From: a bacterium
Lineage (GTDB): Bacteria > Actinomycetota > Acidimicrobiia > Spongiisociales > Spongiisociaceae
Direction: 5' to 3'
DNA: 64,000 nt
Assembly: GCA_028821265.1 (NCBI GenBank)
Contig: JAPPGU010000036.1
Span: forward strand, 1-64,000
Positions within the stretch are counted from its first letter, which is position 1. Each line of letters begins with the position of its first letter. Below, one piece after another: positions 8,616-18,893 of this stretch. Made by a program: the position numbers and the translations under genes. The notes below the pieces were generated by a model. The model ran no database searches and was not told where the DNA came from. It was given only the letters and a program-made list of their open reading frames with translations.

Positions 8616-10085
8616 TCAGGAGGGGGGCAGGCCCTCCCCGTCCTTCTCCCGTTTCCTCCCGGCAGAGCGGTCATCCATGTCGATGACATGGCCCAGCTTG
8701 GCCACCTTGGTCCGCAGGTAGGTGCGGTTGTGGTCGTTCTCGCCGGCGACCAGGGGAACCCGTTCGATGATCCGCACCCCGTACGCCTCGACGCCGGCCC
8801 GCTTGGCGGGATTGTTGGTAAGCAGGCGGAGGCTGTTCACACCGAGGTCCGCCAGTATCCGCGCACCGGCGCCGTAGTCACGGCTGTCCGCCGGGAGACC
8901 CAGGTCCAAGTTGGCCTCCACAGTGTCCCTGCCCAGCTCCTGGAGGGCGTAGGCGGCCAGCTTGTCGATCAGACCGATGCCTCTTCCTTCGTGACCACGC
9001 ATGTAGAGTACGACTCCCCGGCCGACCTCCCCGATCCGGCGCATCGCCTCCTGCAGCTGGAAGCCGCAGTCGCAGCGGAGGCTGGCGAACACATCCCCCG
9101 TGAGGCACTCCGAATGCATCCGGACCAGCACGCCTTCCTCACCGGTCACGCGACCCCTGACCAGCGCCACGTGATGGCGGCCGTCGTCGAGCGACTCGTA
9201 GCCGATGGCCCGGAAGCGGCCGTAGCGAGTCGGTATGGCGGCCTCGGCACGGCGGCAGATCAGGGGAGGCCAGCCTGCCGGCGGGCGTTCCAGGTCGATC
9301 CGGCGATAGGCGGCGCCGATCTCTCCGGCATCCATCACCCGAAGACCGTCCTGCGTCCAGAGACCGTCATGATCTTCCCCGATCCTGGCGTAGTGGCTGG
9401 CCGCATCGACCAGACCTGCCCTGCGAAGGGCTCCGATCACCTGCACGTCCTCGATCGCCACGTAGAGATGACCACGCTCCGCCAGGCCTGCCAGCTTCCG
9501 TCGGGAGGGAAGCGCCGGGCCGTTCGTGGTTGCCAGAAGATGGTCCGCCTCCCCGATCAGGGCGGCGATGTCAACGCTGACCGCATCATCGGCCCGAGCC
9601 TCGGCATCAGCCACCACCGCCCGCACGTAGGGCAAGCCCGTCCGCCGATGGTGATGGAACCCGACATCCAACCTGACGGCGTCCTCCCCCATCAGCCCCA
9701 CCACCGTCTCGATCCCGGCCCGCTGGAGCCTCACCACCCCGCGACCTCTCACCCGGGCATCGGGGTCGTATGCCGCGATCACGACCCGGGCCACCCCGGC
9801 AGCCACCAGAGCATCGGCGCACGGAGGGGTTCGTCCGGAATGCGAACAGGGCTCGAGGGTCACGAACGCCGTGGCGCCGCAGGCGGCGCCCCCCGCCTGG
9901 CTGAGCGCCATAGCCTCGGCGTGGGGAGTACCGACGCCTCGATGAGCGCCCTCTCCTACCACCTTCCCTCCTGCACCGACGATCACGCAACCCACCCGAG
10001 GATTGGGATGGGTGCGGTGCGGACGGGCCAGATCGATGGCCCGGCGCATCCGGCTGCGCTCGGCGTCCGACCAGGCCCGGCTCAT
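8616..10085 (-). CDS. fusion: RibD-type pyrimidine deaminase + degenerate reductase-like middle + GTP cyclohydrolase II
   Basis: HAEAMAL, TLEPCSHSGRTPPC (deaminase); VRMHSECLTGDVFASLRCDCGFQLQEAM (GCH II). Starts MSRAWSDAER with ATGA overlap to rpe. Confidence 0.88.
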   Translation of the reverse strand: MSRAWSDAERSRMRRAIDLARPHRTHPNPRVGCVIVGAGGKVVGEGAHRGVGTPHAEAMALSQAGGAACGATAFVTLEPCSHSGRTPPCADALVAAGVARVVIAAYDPDARVRGRGVVRLQRAGIETVVGLMGEDAVRLDVGFHHHRRTGLPYVRAVVADAEARADDAVSVDIAALIGEADHLLATTNGPALPSRRKLAGLAERGHLYVAIEDVQVIGALRRAGLVDAASHYARIGEDHDGLWTQDGLRVMDAGEIGAAYRRIDLERPPAGWPPLICRRAEAAIPTRYGRFRAIGYESLDDGRHHVALVRGRVTGEEGVLVRMHSECLTGDVFASLRCDCGFQLQEAMRRIGEVGRGVVLYMRGHEGRGIGLIDKLAAYALQELGRDTVEANLDLGLPADSRDYGAGARILADLGVNSLRLLTNNPAKRAGVEAYGVRIIERVPLVAGENDHNRTYLRTKVAKLGHVIDMDDRSAGRKREKDGEGLPPS

Positions 10086-10753
10086 GCGCCGCCTCCCGAG
10101 GCGGCGGTCCTCAGGCCGGCGATCGCCGTCACCGGATCCGGTTGTCCGAAGATGGCGGTGCCGGCCACGAACACATCGGCGCCGGCCCGCCGAGCCGCGC
10201 CGATGGTCTCCGGGTCGATGCCGCCGTCGATCTCCAGATCTACGTCGAGGCCACGCCGGTCGATGGCCCGGCGGGCCGCCTCGACCTTGGTGAGGACGGC
10301 CGGCAGGAAGTCCTGACCACCGAAGCCGGGCTCCACCGACATCACCAGCACCATGTCGCACAGCTCGAGGAACGGATCCAGAGCCTCGTACGGGGTATCG
10401 GGATTGATCACCAGGCCGAAGCCGAGATCGGCTTGACGCGCCCGGCGCTCAACCGGCCCGGGGTCTGGCACCGCCTCGAGATGGACGGTTATGCCGGTGG
10501 CGCCGGCCCTCCGGAGCGGTTCGACCAGCCTGTCCGGATCGGTCACCATCAGGTGGCAGTCGAACGCCAGGCCGGAGACCTTCCGCAAGGAACTTATGAC
10601 CGGAACCCCCAGTGAGATGTTCGGGACGAAGTGGCCGTCCATGACATCGACATGGAGCATGTCCAGGTGGGGCTCCACCCGAGCCACCTCCTCGCCCAAC
10701 CGCGCGAAGTCGGCGGCGAGAATCGAAGCCGCTATGCGAACGCCTTTCCTCAC
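10082..10753 (-). CDS. rpe: ribulose-phosphate 3-epimerase
   Basis: ASILAADFARLGEEV, LHVDVMDGHFVPNISLG, VMSVEPGFGGQDFLP. Confidence 0.96.
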   Translation of the reverse strand: MRKGVRIAASILAADFARLGEEVARVEPHLDMLHVDVMDGHFVPNISLGVPVISSLRKVSGLAFDCHLMVTDPDRLVEPLRRAGATGITVHLEAVPDPGPVERRARQADLGFGLVINPDTPYEALDPFLELCDMVLVMSVEPGFGGQDFLPAVLTKVEAARRAIDRRGLDVDLEIDGGIDPETIGAARRAGADVFVAGTAIFGQPDPVTAIAGLRTAASGGGA

Positions 10754-11005
10754 GGTGCGCAGGGTACATCCGCCTCACAACGCCGAGCCCCGATTATTCA
10801 TGGTGGGGGTCTGTCCGGGTGACGAGAGTGGATGCTTCGTACTCCTGGCCTGGGGTTACAACCATCTGACAGCCCGTCTTCCAGTCGGTGCGGAATGAAC
10901 CCCAGGGTGAGGTGTGGCCGCGTGCGAATTATATGGTTGAAGTGGCCCGATCCGCGTTGGTGTGCTGGGAACAGGAATAATCAGGGCTAGGAACCGACGG
11001 CTCCG

Positions 11006-12205
11006 TCACCGATCGAATACCGAGATGAACATGCCGTCGGTACCGGTGAGGTGGGGACCCATGAGCAAGCCGTCATCGAGGCGGACACCCGGCAGATCAG
11101 CCGGTGGCCTCCCACCCAGGTTCTCCACGACTCCCAGCGTCTCCGCCCGGGTCAGGGTGCAGACCGAGTAGACCGCCCGCCCTCCCGGGCGTACCGCGTC
11201 GATGGCTTGGCGCACCATCCGGCGCTGGAGTGCCGCCAGCCGGTCCCGGTCGCCGATCGAGACCCGCAGCCGCAGCTCGGGTCGCCGCCGGAGCGTACCG
11301 AGGCCGGTGCAAGGTGCGTCCACCAGGACCCTGTCGAACTGCCCGCTCCGGAACGGGAGCCGTGCTCCATCGGCTCTGATCCACCGTCCTGGAACGCCCG
11401 CCCTCTCCAGCCGGCGTGCCGCCTGGCGGATACGGCGAGGGTGGATGTCCAGTGCTACCAGGGAGGCGGGGTCGCGGTCCCAGATGGCCAGCGTCTTGCC
11501 ACCGGGCGCCGCTCCCACCTCCAGGACCCGGTGGCCGGGCGCCACGCCCAGGGCTTCGACCACGGCCACCGATGCGGCATCCTGGACCACCGCCTCCTCG
11601 GGGACCAAGCCCTGCGGGTGGGAGAAAGCACCGGGCACAAGGGTGGGAACCGCGCCGAGCGGTGGAGGATCGCCCGGCCGCATGCGGAAGCTCACGGGCG
11701 CGTCCTCGTGGGCAGCCTCGGCGAACGCCAGCGCCTGATCGCTTCCCCAGGTGCGCGCCAGGTCGTCCATGACCCAGCCGGGCAGGCTGAACTCCTCGGC
11801 CGAGTCGGAGGGTGGGTTGGGTTCGCCTCCCCGTTGCAGATTCCTGACCAGGGCGTTGACGAACCCGGTGGCCCGACGGTGGCCCAGCCTCCGGGCCGAC
11901 TCCACGGCCGTGTCGGGCACGGCATGGGCGGCGGCCCGGCCGAGCAGAACCTCGTGGAAGGCCACCCGCAGAACATCGAGAACCTCGGCATGGACGGCCG
12001 ACAGGGGCCGGCTGGACAGATCACCGATGGCCCGGTCCAGGCGAGGGAGGTTCCTGATGGTCCCGTAGACGAGATGGCGCACCAGGCGGGCATCGTCGGG
12101 CGGAAGGTCGATCTCCCTTACCACCAGGTTCGACCAGGCCCCGCCCCGAACGACCCTACCCACCAGCCCGGCCGCCACCGACCGGGCCTCGACACCACGC
12201 TTCAT
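11006..12205 (-). CDS. rsmB: 16S rRNA m5C methyltransferase RsmB/Sun family
   Basis: NusB-like N-terminus, GAAPGGKTLAIWD, VDAPCTGLGTLRRRPELR. Confidence 0.93.
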   Translation of the reverse strand: MKRGVEARSVAAGLVGRVVRGGAWSNLVVREIDLPPDDARLVRHLVYGTIRNLPRLDRAIGDLSSRPLSAVHAEVLDVLRVAFHEVLLGRAAAHAVPDTAVESARRLGHRRATGFVNALVRNLQRGGEPNPPSDSAEEFSLPGWVMDDLARTWGSDQALAFAEAAHEDAPVSFRMRPGDPPPLGAVPTLVPGAFSHPQGLVPEEAVVQDAASVAVVEALGVAPGHRVLEVGAAPGGKTLAIWDRDPASLVALDIHPRRIRQAARRLERAGVPGRWIRADGARLPFRSGQFDRVLVDAPCTGLGTLRRRPELRLRVSIGDRDRLAALQRRMVRQAIDAVRPGGRAVYSVCTLTRAETLGVVENLGGRPPADLPGVRLDDGLLMGPHLTGTDGMFISVFDR

Positions 12206-13113
12206 CCGAAGCGGCCCGGATCGCCCCTGACCCCCCTGAGCCATGCGAGTGCGTCCATCGCCTTCCGACCCTCGGGCTGAACGGTCCGCAGGGCCAGGCA
12301 TCCCGTGGCGGTGCCGACCCTTACGCTGTCCTCATCGATCTGCAGGCAACCCGGCTCCAACCTGCCGGGAACCGGCCGGGCCCGGAGGATCTTGAACCGC
12401 TTGCCTCGCCATGTGGTGTGTGCTCCCGGACGGGGACAGAACGCCCGGACGGCCCGTGCCACCTGCTCAACAGGTTGGTGGAAGTCGAGTCGAGCCTCCG
12501 AGACGACCAGGCGGGGCGCCCAGGTGACCATCGAGTCCTGCTGCGCTACCGGCTCCAGCTCCCCCCGTTCCAGCACACCCAGGTTCGTGGCCAGCAGTTC
12601 GGCGCCGCCGAGGGCGAGGCGCTCCGACAGCGCCCCGGCGTCCTCGTCCTCACCGATAGACGTCCTCCATGCAGCCAGGACCGGTCCGGCGTCCAGGCCG
12701 ACGCCCATCCGCATCAGGCTCACGCCGGTCACCTCATCACCGGCCAGAATGGCTCGCTCGACCGGGGCCGCCCCCCGCCACCGGGGCAGCAAGGAGAAGT
12801 GGAGGTTGACCATGCCCAGCCGGGGACGGGCCAGGGTTGAGGCTCTCACGATCATCCCGTAGCTCACCACCACCGCCAGGTCCAGATCCATCCCGGCGAT
12901 GACAGTGTCCAGCGCAGCGGGGGTGGCGGGCTGGCGGACCGGAACCCCCAACTCGACTGCTCTGGCCTTGCTCTCGGGAGGGGCCGGTACCCGGCCCCGG
13001 CCCCTCGGCCGGTCCGGTCTGGTTATGACGGCGCGCAGGTCGGCCGATCCGGCGAGGATGTCGATCGCGGGAACGGCCTCCTGCGATGTGCCCAGCAGGG
13101 CGGCTCTCATCAC
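12202..13113 (-). CDS. fmt: methionyl-tRNA formyltransferase
   Basis: VNLHFSLLPRWRGAAPVERAILAGDEVTGVSLMRMGVGLDAGPVL. Confidence 0.95.
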   Translation of the reverse strand: MMRAALLGTSQEAVPAIDILAGSADLRAVITRPDRPRGRGRVPAPPESKARAVELGVPVRQPATPAALDTVIAGMDLDLAVVVSYGMIVRASTLARPRLGMVNLHFSLLPRWRGAAPVERAILAGDEVTGVSLMRMGVGLDAGPVLAAWRTSIGEDEDAGALSERLALGGAELLATNLGVLERGELEPVAQQDSMVTWAPRLVVSEARLDFHQPVEQVARAVRAFCPRPGAHTTWRGKRFKILRARPVPGRLEPGCLQIDEDSVRVGTATGCLALRTVQPEGRKAMDALAWLRGVRGDPGRFG

Positions 13114-13607
13114 TCCGGCGCCCGGAACGCCTCGTTGCGAAGAGTGCGAAACGCCTCCTTGCGGGTGGCTCGGTCGAGGCGGGTCAGCAGGAGGTGGCCC
13201 TCGAGGTGGTCGATCTCGTGCTGGAGAACCCTCCCCAATAGCTCATCCCCGGCAAACTCCACCGGGTTCCCGTCCAGATCCTGGCCGACGGCTCGGGCGA
13301 AAGCAGGGCGGATGATGTTCCAGTAATGACCGGGAACCGAGAGGCAGCCCTCCTGATACTCCCAATCTCCCGATGTCTCGACCAGCACCGGGTTCACCAG
13401 CACCTGGGGACCCTCTCCCGCATCGAACACGCAGATGCGCTTCGACACACCGATCTGCGGCGCAGCCAGGCCCACTCCGGGAGCGTCGTACATGGTCTCG
13501 AGCATGTCCTCCGCCAGCCTGTGGAGTGGCGCGTCGAAGTCCTTGACCGGCTTGGTGCGGACACGAAGGACAGGATCGCCGAAGGTGCGAATCGGAAATA
13601 TGGCCAC
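13110..13607 (-). CDS. def: peptide deformylase
   Basis: GVGLAAPQIGVSKRI, EGCLSVPG, QHEIDHLEGHLL. Confidence 0.96.
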   Translation of the reverse strand: MAIFPIRTFGDPVLRVRTKPVKDFDAPLHRLAEDMLETMYDAPGVGLAAPQIGVSKRICVFDAGEGPQVLVNPVLVETSGDWEYQEGCLSVPGHYWNIIRPAFARAVGQDLDGNPVEFAGDELLGRVLQHEIDHLEGHLLLTRLDRATRKEAFRTLRNEAFRAPE

Positions 13608-13854
13608 CGGACTCCGAGGATAGTTGCCGGCCACCACTCGCCTGTTACCGGCTCGCCTGCTCGATTGGCAGCCGTGCGTCCGGCACACAACACGCAGCGG
13701 ATTCCCAGGCCCTGATACCCGACACCTCGGAACTTTGCCGAAGAGTCGAAGCTCGTGCACTCCGGTGCGTATTGGCCGGATCACTTGTGCATCGCCACGG
13801 ATCCAACCTCAGGTTCAGGACGCCATACATGACGTCCTCTGCCTCAAGAACCCC

Positions 13855-14060
13855 CAGCTACCGGAAGTCGCGAAAAAACCGGTGCTCCGCACCGGGCCCC
13901 TCCCCCGCCACCACCCATCCTGTTGGAGCGTGGTCGGCCATGCCCGGCTGGCTGCCGGGAGATCGGCGGTTCGCTCCATCGAGCTGTATGTTCCCTCAGA
14001 CCGGCCGAACCGATCGTCTCATGCCATCGGCCGGTGTTGGTGCTTGGCAATAGACAACGT
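13855..14060 (-). ncRNA. R3 copy B: dispersed structured-RNA-like element with terminator (CCGGTGC-GGA-GCACCGG-TTTTTT)
   Basis: Inverted copy of 8332-8550; ends in stem-loop plus T6. Confidence 0.65.
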
Positions 14061-14140
14061 ATACCGGAGCTGTGACGCTTTCAACCCCTCCTTCCGAGAA
14101 CGCGAAATACTTCGTCGGGGGAATGCGTCCGGGAGCCAGC

Positions 14141-15928
14141 TCAGAAGTCGCGGGGGTCCGCGTCCACCCGCACTCTCAGGCCCTGGCGCCTCAGGCGGAC
14201 TGCCGCCTTCCTGAGCTTCCGCTTGACTCCGGTCAGGTCGTCGCCCTGGACCATCCAGCGGAGCCGATCCCCGGCTCGGGCCGGGCCGTACACGATGGCG
14301 GCCTCGAGTGCATCGTCGAGGATCGACCCGTCATCGGTGCCCGCAACCTCCACCACCATCACCTCCCCGAAGGGCGGCAGGGACAGGCGCTTGCGGATAG
14401 CCAACTCGTCCTTGAGGAACGCGAACGGATCGGCGCGGCGAAGGGCCTCGTAGACAGGCTGGCGGATGTCCGCGGTCTGGAGCATCATCCTGGCCCGCCC
14501 GCCGCCCCGGACGGTGGCGCCCACCCGGGCCAGTACTCCCAGCGCATCCTCCGCGGCCCGGTAGGTAGCGCCGCGCACCAGGCCGTCGGCGTCGACGACC
14601 ACGGCCAGATCGACCTCGGGAACCACCACCAGATCGGCCTCGGTTCCCACCATTACCTGCCGGCCGGTGCTCACGTCACCCACGCGATCCCCCACCAGGC
14701 GCCGGGCCTCCTCGGTCACCCGCCCCACGGCCGCTCCCAGGGGCTCGAACCGGGTCCCGCCGCATGACGAGCACCCTCCCAACTCCGTCTCGCATCTCGA
14801 ACAGCTGGTCCGATGATCGGGGCGAGCGCCGCAGCGCGGGCAACTCCGCAACAGGCGGCACCTCACGCATCGCGCAGCCGGGGCGTAGCCGCGCCTGTGG
14901 GTGAAGAGGAACACCCGGCCGCCCCGGCTTGCCGTACCGGCGATGGCAGCCCGGACCCGTTCGGCCAGCAACCCCTGGCCCGGAGGGTCCTCGGTGCGGT
15001 CGACGACTTGTACCGGCCCCCATAGTCGCCCGGGCGCCCGGACCATCTCAGGACGCTCGTGGAGTGACTCGATGGTCGGGACCCTTCCTAGCCCCACCAG
15101 CTGGAGGCCCTCGTGGGCCGCCCTCACGCGGGCCAGTCGGCCGGCCACCACGGTCGGGGTCTGGCGTTCCTTCATGCCGGGCCGGCCCTCCTCGACCAGT
15201 ACCACCATCGACAGGTTCCGGACGGGCCACCACAGCACCCGCATCGTCCCCACCACCGCCAGACCTCCGGTCGTGGCGGCCTTCGACCAGGCGGCCGTCA
15301 CCTCCGCATCGCTCTGATCTGCCACCTCAACCACGCGGGCGCCCAGGTCATACCTGAGCCCGGCGGCGAGGCGGGCGACCTCCACCACCGTGGGCGCCGT
15401 GATGAGCACCGACTTCCCGGCCCGGAGGGGTGCGGTGATCGCCCCGCGGATCAGTTCGGTCCATCGGGTGCCCGCCACCGCCTGGACCGACCGGGAAGGT
15501 CCGCCCCCGGCCGCGGCGGCAGCCACATCGGATAGGGGTCCGGCCGTGGGTGGGATACCCGGCAGTGCGGGCGGCAGAGGTCGCTTGGGCAGGTTCGGGG
15601 GAGCGGTCTTGGCAAGTACGCGGGCGAGCGGCGCCACGTAGTACTCGGCGGCCCATACCAGCGTGGGAAGCATGGCGGCGGTGAACACCGGGACATCGGA
15701 GGAGAGAGCCCGGACGTCCTTGAGATCGTCAGCCTCGGACTCCGCGATCGACTCCAGGGCAACCACGTAGCCGCGCACGCGGCGCGCGGCCAGCGGGACC
15801 CGGACGATGGCGCCCACCCCCACCCGACCTGCCAGGGAAGACGGGACGCGGTACGAGAAGCCTTCATCCACCGCCAGGGTGGGTACGTCAGGGACTACCC
15901 GGGCTGCAACGGCCTGGGTCAGGGTCAG
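14141..15928 (-). CDS. priA: PriA-like primosomal protein N' (actinobacterial type); predicted CTG start
   Basis: [47 protein letters not shown], zinc-binding Cys cluster [26 protein letters not shown]; helicase motifs degenerate. Confidence 0.85.
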   Translation of the reverse strand: MTLTQAVAARVVPDVPTLAVDEGFSYRVPSSLAGRVGVGAIVRVPLAARRVRGYVVALESIAESEADDLKDVRALSSDVPVFTAAMLPTLVWAAEYYVAPLARVLAKTAPPNLPKRPLPPALPGIPPTAGPLSDVAAAAAGGGPSRSVQAVAGTRWTELIRGAITAPLRAGKSVLITAPTVVEVARLAAGLRYDLGARVVEVADQSDAEVTAAWSKAATTGGLAVVGTMRVLWWPVRNLSMVVLVEEGRPGMKERQTPTVVAGRLARVRAAHEGLQLVGLGRVPTIESLHERPEMVRAPGRLWGPVQVVDRTEDPPGQGLLAERVRAAIAGTASRGGRVFLFTHRRGYAPAARCVRCRLLRSCPRCGARPDHRTSCSRCETELGGCSSCGGTRFEPLGAAVGRVTEEARRLVGDRVGDVSTGRQVMVGTEADLVVVPEVDLAVVVDADGLVRGATYRAAEDALGVLARVGATVRGGGRARMMLQTADIRQPVYEALRRADPFAFLKDELAIRKRLSLPPFGEVMVVEVAGTDDGSILDDALEAAIVYGPARAGDRLRWMVQGDDLTGVKRKLRKAAVRLRRQGLRVRVDADPRDF

Positions 15929-17106
15929 CTCGCCGCTTTCTTCAACTCGTCGGCATCTGCAGTCGACTCCCAGGGAAAGCCCAGCCGTCCGAAATGGCCC
16001 AAAGCAGAGGTCTTGGCGTAGATGGGCCGGCGCAGGTCGAGCTTCCTCAGAATGGCCTCGGGCCGGAAGTCGAAGAACGACTCGACCAGCTTCTCCAGCT
16101 TGTCCGGGTCGATCGAGGCGGTCCCGAACGCGTCCACGTAGACCGAGAAGGGGTTAGCTTGGCCGATGGCGTATGCCACCTGGATCTCGCACTGTTCGGC
16201 CAATCCGGCGGCGACCACGTTCTTGGCGACGTAGCGGGCGAAGTAGGCCGCCGAGCGATCCACCTTGGTCGGATCCTTCCCGGAGAAGGCGCCGCCTCCG
16301 TGCCGAGCGTAACCACCGTAGGTGTCGACGATGATCTTGCGCCCGGTGAGGCCGGCATCCGCCTCGGGCCCGCCCTTCACGAAACGCCCAGACGGGTTGA
16401 CCAGGAGCTTCGTATCGCTGCCTATAAGGGGCGAGCCGATCCCCATCATCACATGCTCCCGCAGGGCTGCCTTCATCTCCTCTTCGTCCACTTCCTCGGT
16501 GTGATGGGAGGAGATCAACACCCGGCTCACCCGCACCGGTTTCGACCCCGCGTACGCCACCGTGACCTGGGTCTTGCCGTCCGGGCGCAGGTAGTCGAGC
16601 ACGCCCGCCGCCCTCACCTCGGTGAGGCGCTCGGCAAGGCGATGGGCCAGCTGGATGGGCGCCGGCATCAGCTCCTCGGTGTCCCGGTTGGCATAGCCGA
16701 ACATCATCCCCTGGTCACCCGCCCCTAACTGATCCAGCGGATCGTGGGATCCCTCGCGGGCCTCCAGCGCCTCGCTGACACCGCCGGCGATATCGGGACT
16801 CTGACTCCCCAGTAGCACTTCGACGGGAATCGTGGCGGCGTGGAAAGCGACGTCCTCGTACTTGTAGCCGATGTCTCCGATCGCCTCGCGTACCGCCCGC
16901 TTGAGGTCGGCATCGGTCAAGCAGGCATCGTTGGTTGTCTCGCCGGCGATCATCACCTTCTTGGGAGTGACCATGGTTTCGCAGGCCACGCGAGCCTGAG
17001 GGTCCCTCTCCAGGATCGCATCGAGGACGGAATCCGAGATCCGGTCGGCCATCTTGTCGGGATGGCCGGCGGTGACCGACTCGCTCGTGAAGTGACGGAG
17101 CATCAT
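15925..17106 (-). CDS. metK: S-adenosylmethionine synthetase
   Basis: [56 protein letters not shown]. Confidence 0.97.
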   Translation of the reverse strand: MMLRHFTSESVTAGHPDKMADRISDSVLDAILERDPQARVACETMVTPKKVMIAGETTNDACLTDADLKRAVREAIGDIGYKYEDVAFHAATIPVEVLLGSQSPDIAGGVSEALEAREGSHDPLDQLGAGDQGMMFGYANRDTEELMPAPIQLAHRLAERLTEVRAAGVLDYLRPDGKTQVTVAYAGSKPVRVSRVLISSHHTEEVDEEEMKAALREHVMMGIGSPLIGSDTKLLVNPSGRFVKGGPEADAGLTGRKIIVDTYGGYARHGGGAFSGKDPTKVDRSAAYFARYVAKNVVAAGLAEQCEIQVAYAIGQANPFSVYVDAFGTASIDPDKLEKLVESFFDFRPEAILRKLDLRRPIYAKTSALGHFGRLGFPWESTADADELKKAAS

Positions 17107-17142
17107 CGAGACCAGTATATGGATACCGGAGGACGCTCCAAC

Positions 17143-18405
17143 TCAGGAGCCATCTTCTCTCAGTGCGCTCACGTGTGACCAGATGGCGCCGGCGACGCCG
17201 CGCTTGGTCATCATCTCGAGGGGGGTGCTCTCCCCCGCCGCCGAGATGATGGTCACCTGGTTGGTGTCGGTACCGAACCCGCTCCCGGGGCTGGTCACGT
17301 CGTTGGCCACCACGAAGTCCACCCCGTACGTGGCGGCCTTGCCCACCGCCCGATCGATACCGCCGGTCTCCGCAGCGAAGCCGACCACGGTCGTTCCCGG
17401 TTCCACCCTTTCCACCAGCCCGGCCAGGACGTTGGGTGTGGGCTCCAGGACGATTTGGGGAGGACCGTCGGACCGGGCCAGCTTGGTACCGGCCACATCG
17501 GCGGGCCGGAAGTCGGCCACCGCGGCCGCCAGCACCGCCGCGTCTAGCGCCGAGGCCCGCGCCCAGACCTGGTGCGCCATGTCTTCCGCCGACTCGACCG
17601 GCACCACTTCGACCGAACACGGCATGTCCGGCGGTGCGGTGGTGGTGACCAGCACCACCGCGGCCCCGCGACGGGCTGCCTCCAGAGCCAGTTCGTGGCC
17701 CATCTTCCCCGAGGACCGGTTACCCACGTAGCGCACCGGATCGATGGCTTCCCGGGTTCCTCCGGCGGTCACCAGCACCCTCAACCCGCTCAGGGAGTCA
17801 TCGAACACCCCCGCCACCGCCGCCAGTATCTCGTCGGGTTCCGCCATGCGACCCATCCCGGAGTCGCCCGCCGCCAGCTCGCCGACGACCGGACCCACCA
17901 GGCACCTGCCGTCCTCCTCGAGGAGCCGGATATTGCGGGCTGTGGCGGGTTGCTGCCACATCTCGGTGTGCATGGCGGGCGCCAGCACCACCGGCCCGTC
18001 GAAGGCCGCCACCGTGGCGGTCAGGGCGTCATCGGCCAGCCCGTTGGCGACCTTGGCCACCACATTGGCGGTGGCGGGCGCCACCACCAGGGCATCGGCC
18101 CAACGGGCCAACTCCGTGTGGGGGCTCGGTCCGGCTTGTTTCGATCCGAAGAGCGTGGTCACCACCGCGTGGCCGGTAATCGCCGCGAGGGTCTGCTCCC
18201 CCAGGAAGCGCAGGGCCCCCTCGGTCATGATGGTCCGGACCTGCGAGCCGGCCTCGTAGAGTCGCCGGGCCAGGTAGGCCGCCTTGTACGCGGCGATACC
18301 CCCGGAGATGGCTAGTACCAGATGCCGGCCGTGTAGAAGGGTGCTGAAAAGGACGGGGATGGGTTGGCCCGCGCTGTTTTGACCCGAGGTTCTATTGCCG
18401 GACAT
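17143..18405 (-). CDS. coaBC: bifunctional phosphopantothenoylcysteine decarboxylase/synthetase (start uncertain)
   Basis: LAISGGIAAYKAAYLARRL, PAMHTEMWQQPATARN, TAGGTREAIDPVRYVGNRSSGKMG; N-terminal 25+ residues lie in repeat R1a. Confidence 0.93.
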   Translation of the reverse strand: MSGNRTSGQNSAGQPIPVLFSTLLHGRHLVLAISGGIAAYKAAYLARRLYEAGSQVRTIMTEGALRFLGEQTLAAITGHAVVTTLFGSKQAGPSPHTELARWADALVVAPATANVVAKVANGLADDALTATVAAFDGPVVLAPAMHTEMWQQPATARNIRLLEEDGRCLVGPVVGELAAGDSGMGRMAEPDEILAAVAGVFDDSLSGLRVLVTAGGTREAIDPVRYVGNRSSGKMGHELALEAARRGAAVVLVTTTAPPDMPCSVEVVPVESAEDMAHQVWARASALDAAVLAAAVADFRPADVAGTKLARSDGPPQIVLEPTPNVLAGLVERVEPGTTVVGFAAETGGIDRAVGKAATYGVDFVVANDVTSPGSGFGTDTNQVTIISAAGESTPLEMMTKRGVAGAIWSHVSALREDGS

Positions 18406-18441
18406 CGAGCCAACAGGACACTTTTCAGTACCCTCCTAGCG
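18334..18441 (+). repeat. R1 copy a
   Basis: TAGAAGGGTGCTGAAAAGGACGGGGATGGGTTG...GAGCCAACAGGACACTTTTCAGTACCCTCCTA. Confidence 0.85.
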
Positions 18442-18446
18442 GGGGT

Positions 18447-18893
18447 CTACTGCTCCTCGGAGTTCTCAACGGCGGTCCCCTCTACGGAGTCATCGGAAGC
18501 CCCGGCCTCGTCGGAGCCCTCCGCCCCGGCCGGCTCATCGGCAGCGGCTTCCGCCGCCTCCGGCGCGCCCAGGGCCTCGAGACCTGCCACCAGATCACCC
18601 TCGTCGAGCGGTTCGGTCTGGTAGGAGAGCAGGACGTCGAGAGTGTCGGGCTCTTGGCTCTCGGCGGTCTCTCCGGTTGCCACCTGCAACTTATCGGCCG
18701 CGATCTCCTCGAGAGCGATGGTGAGAGGCTTGTGGCTGAGCGAATGGACCTGGGGCGGAACGTAGCGCCCGATCCCTCCCCCTAGCTGGGTGTAGTAGCT
18801 GTTGATCTGGCGAGCACGGCGCGAGGCCAGCAACACGAGGTTGAAACGCCCGCCGGCCTTGCCGATTACTTCTTCAATGGGTGGCTCAATCAT
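18447..18893 (-). CDS. rpoZ: RNA polymerase omega subunit with long acidic C-terminal tail
   Basis: MIEPPIEEVIGKAGGRFNLVLLASRRARQINSYYTQLG...KPLTIALEEIAADKL; position next to gmk and coaBC. Confidence 0.88.
   Translation of the reverse strand: MIEPPIEEVIGKAGGRFNLVLLASRRARQINSYYTQLGGGIGRYVPPQVHSLSHKPLTIALEEIAADKLQVATGETAESQEPDTLDVLLSYQTEPLDEGDLVAGLEALGAPEAAEAAADEPAGAEGSDEAGASDDSVEGTAVENSEEQ

Noticed and set aside
8029-8729. Short ORFs within the infC/ribDA gap, e.g. MQAKVAKIARPDRC... on the minus strand
   Set aside because: They resemble the ORFs at copy B only because the DNA is repeated; the structured-RNA explanation fits better.
10848-10906. Inverted repeat CCTGGGGTT...AACCCCAGG upstream of rpe
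   Set aside because: Single occurrence with a long loop; could be an operator but not distinguishable from chance.
14141-15928. PriA lacking clear helicase motifs as a novel inactivated helicase
   Set aside because: Degenerate helicase motifs in PriA are already known in actinobacteria.
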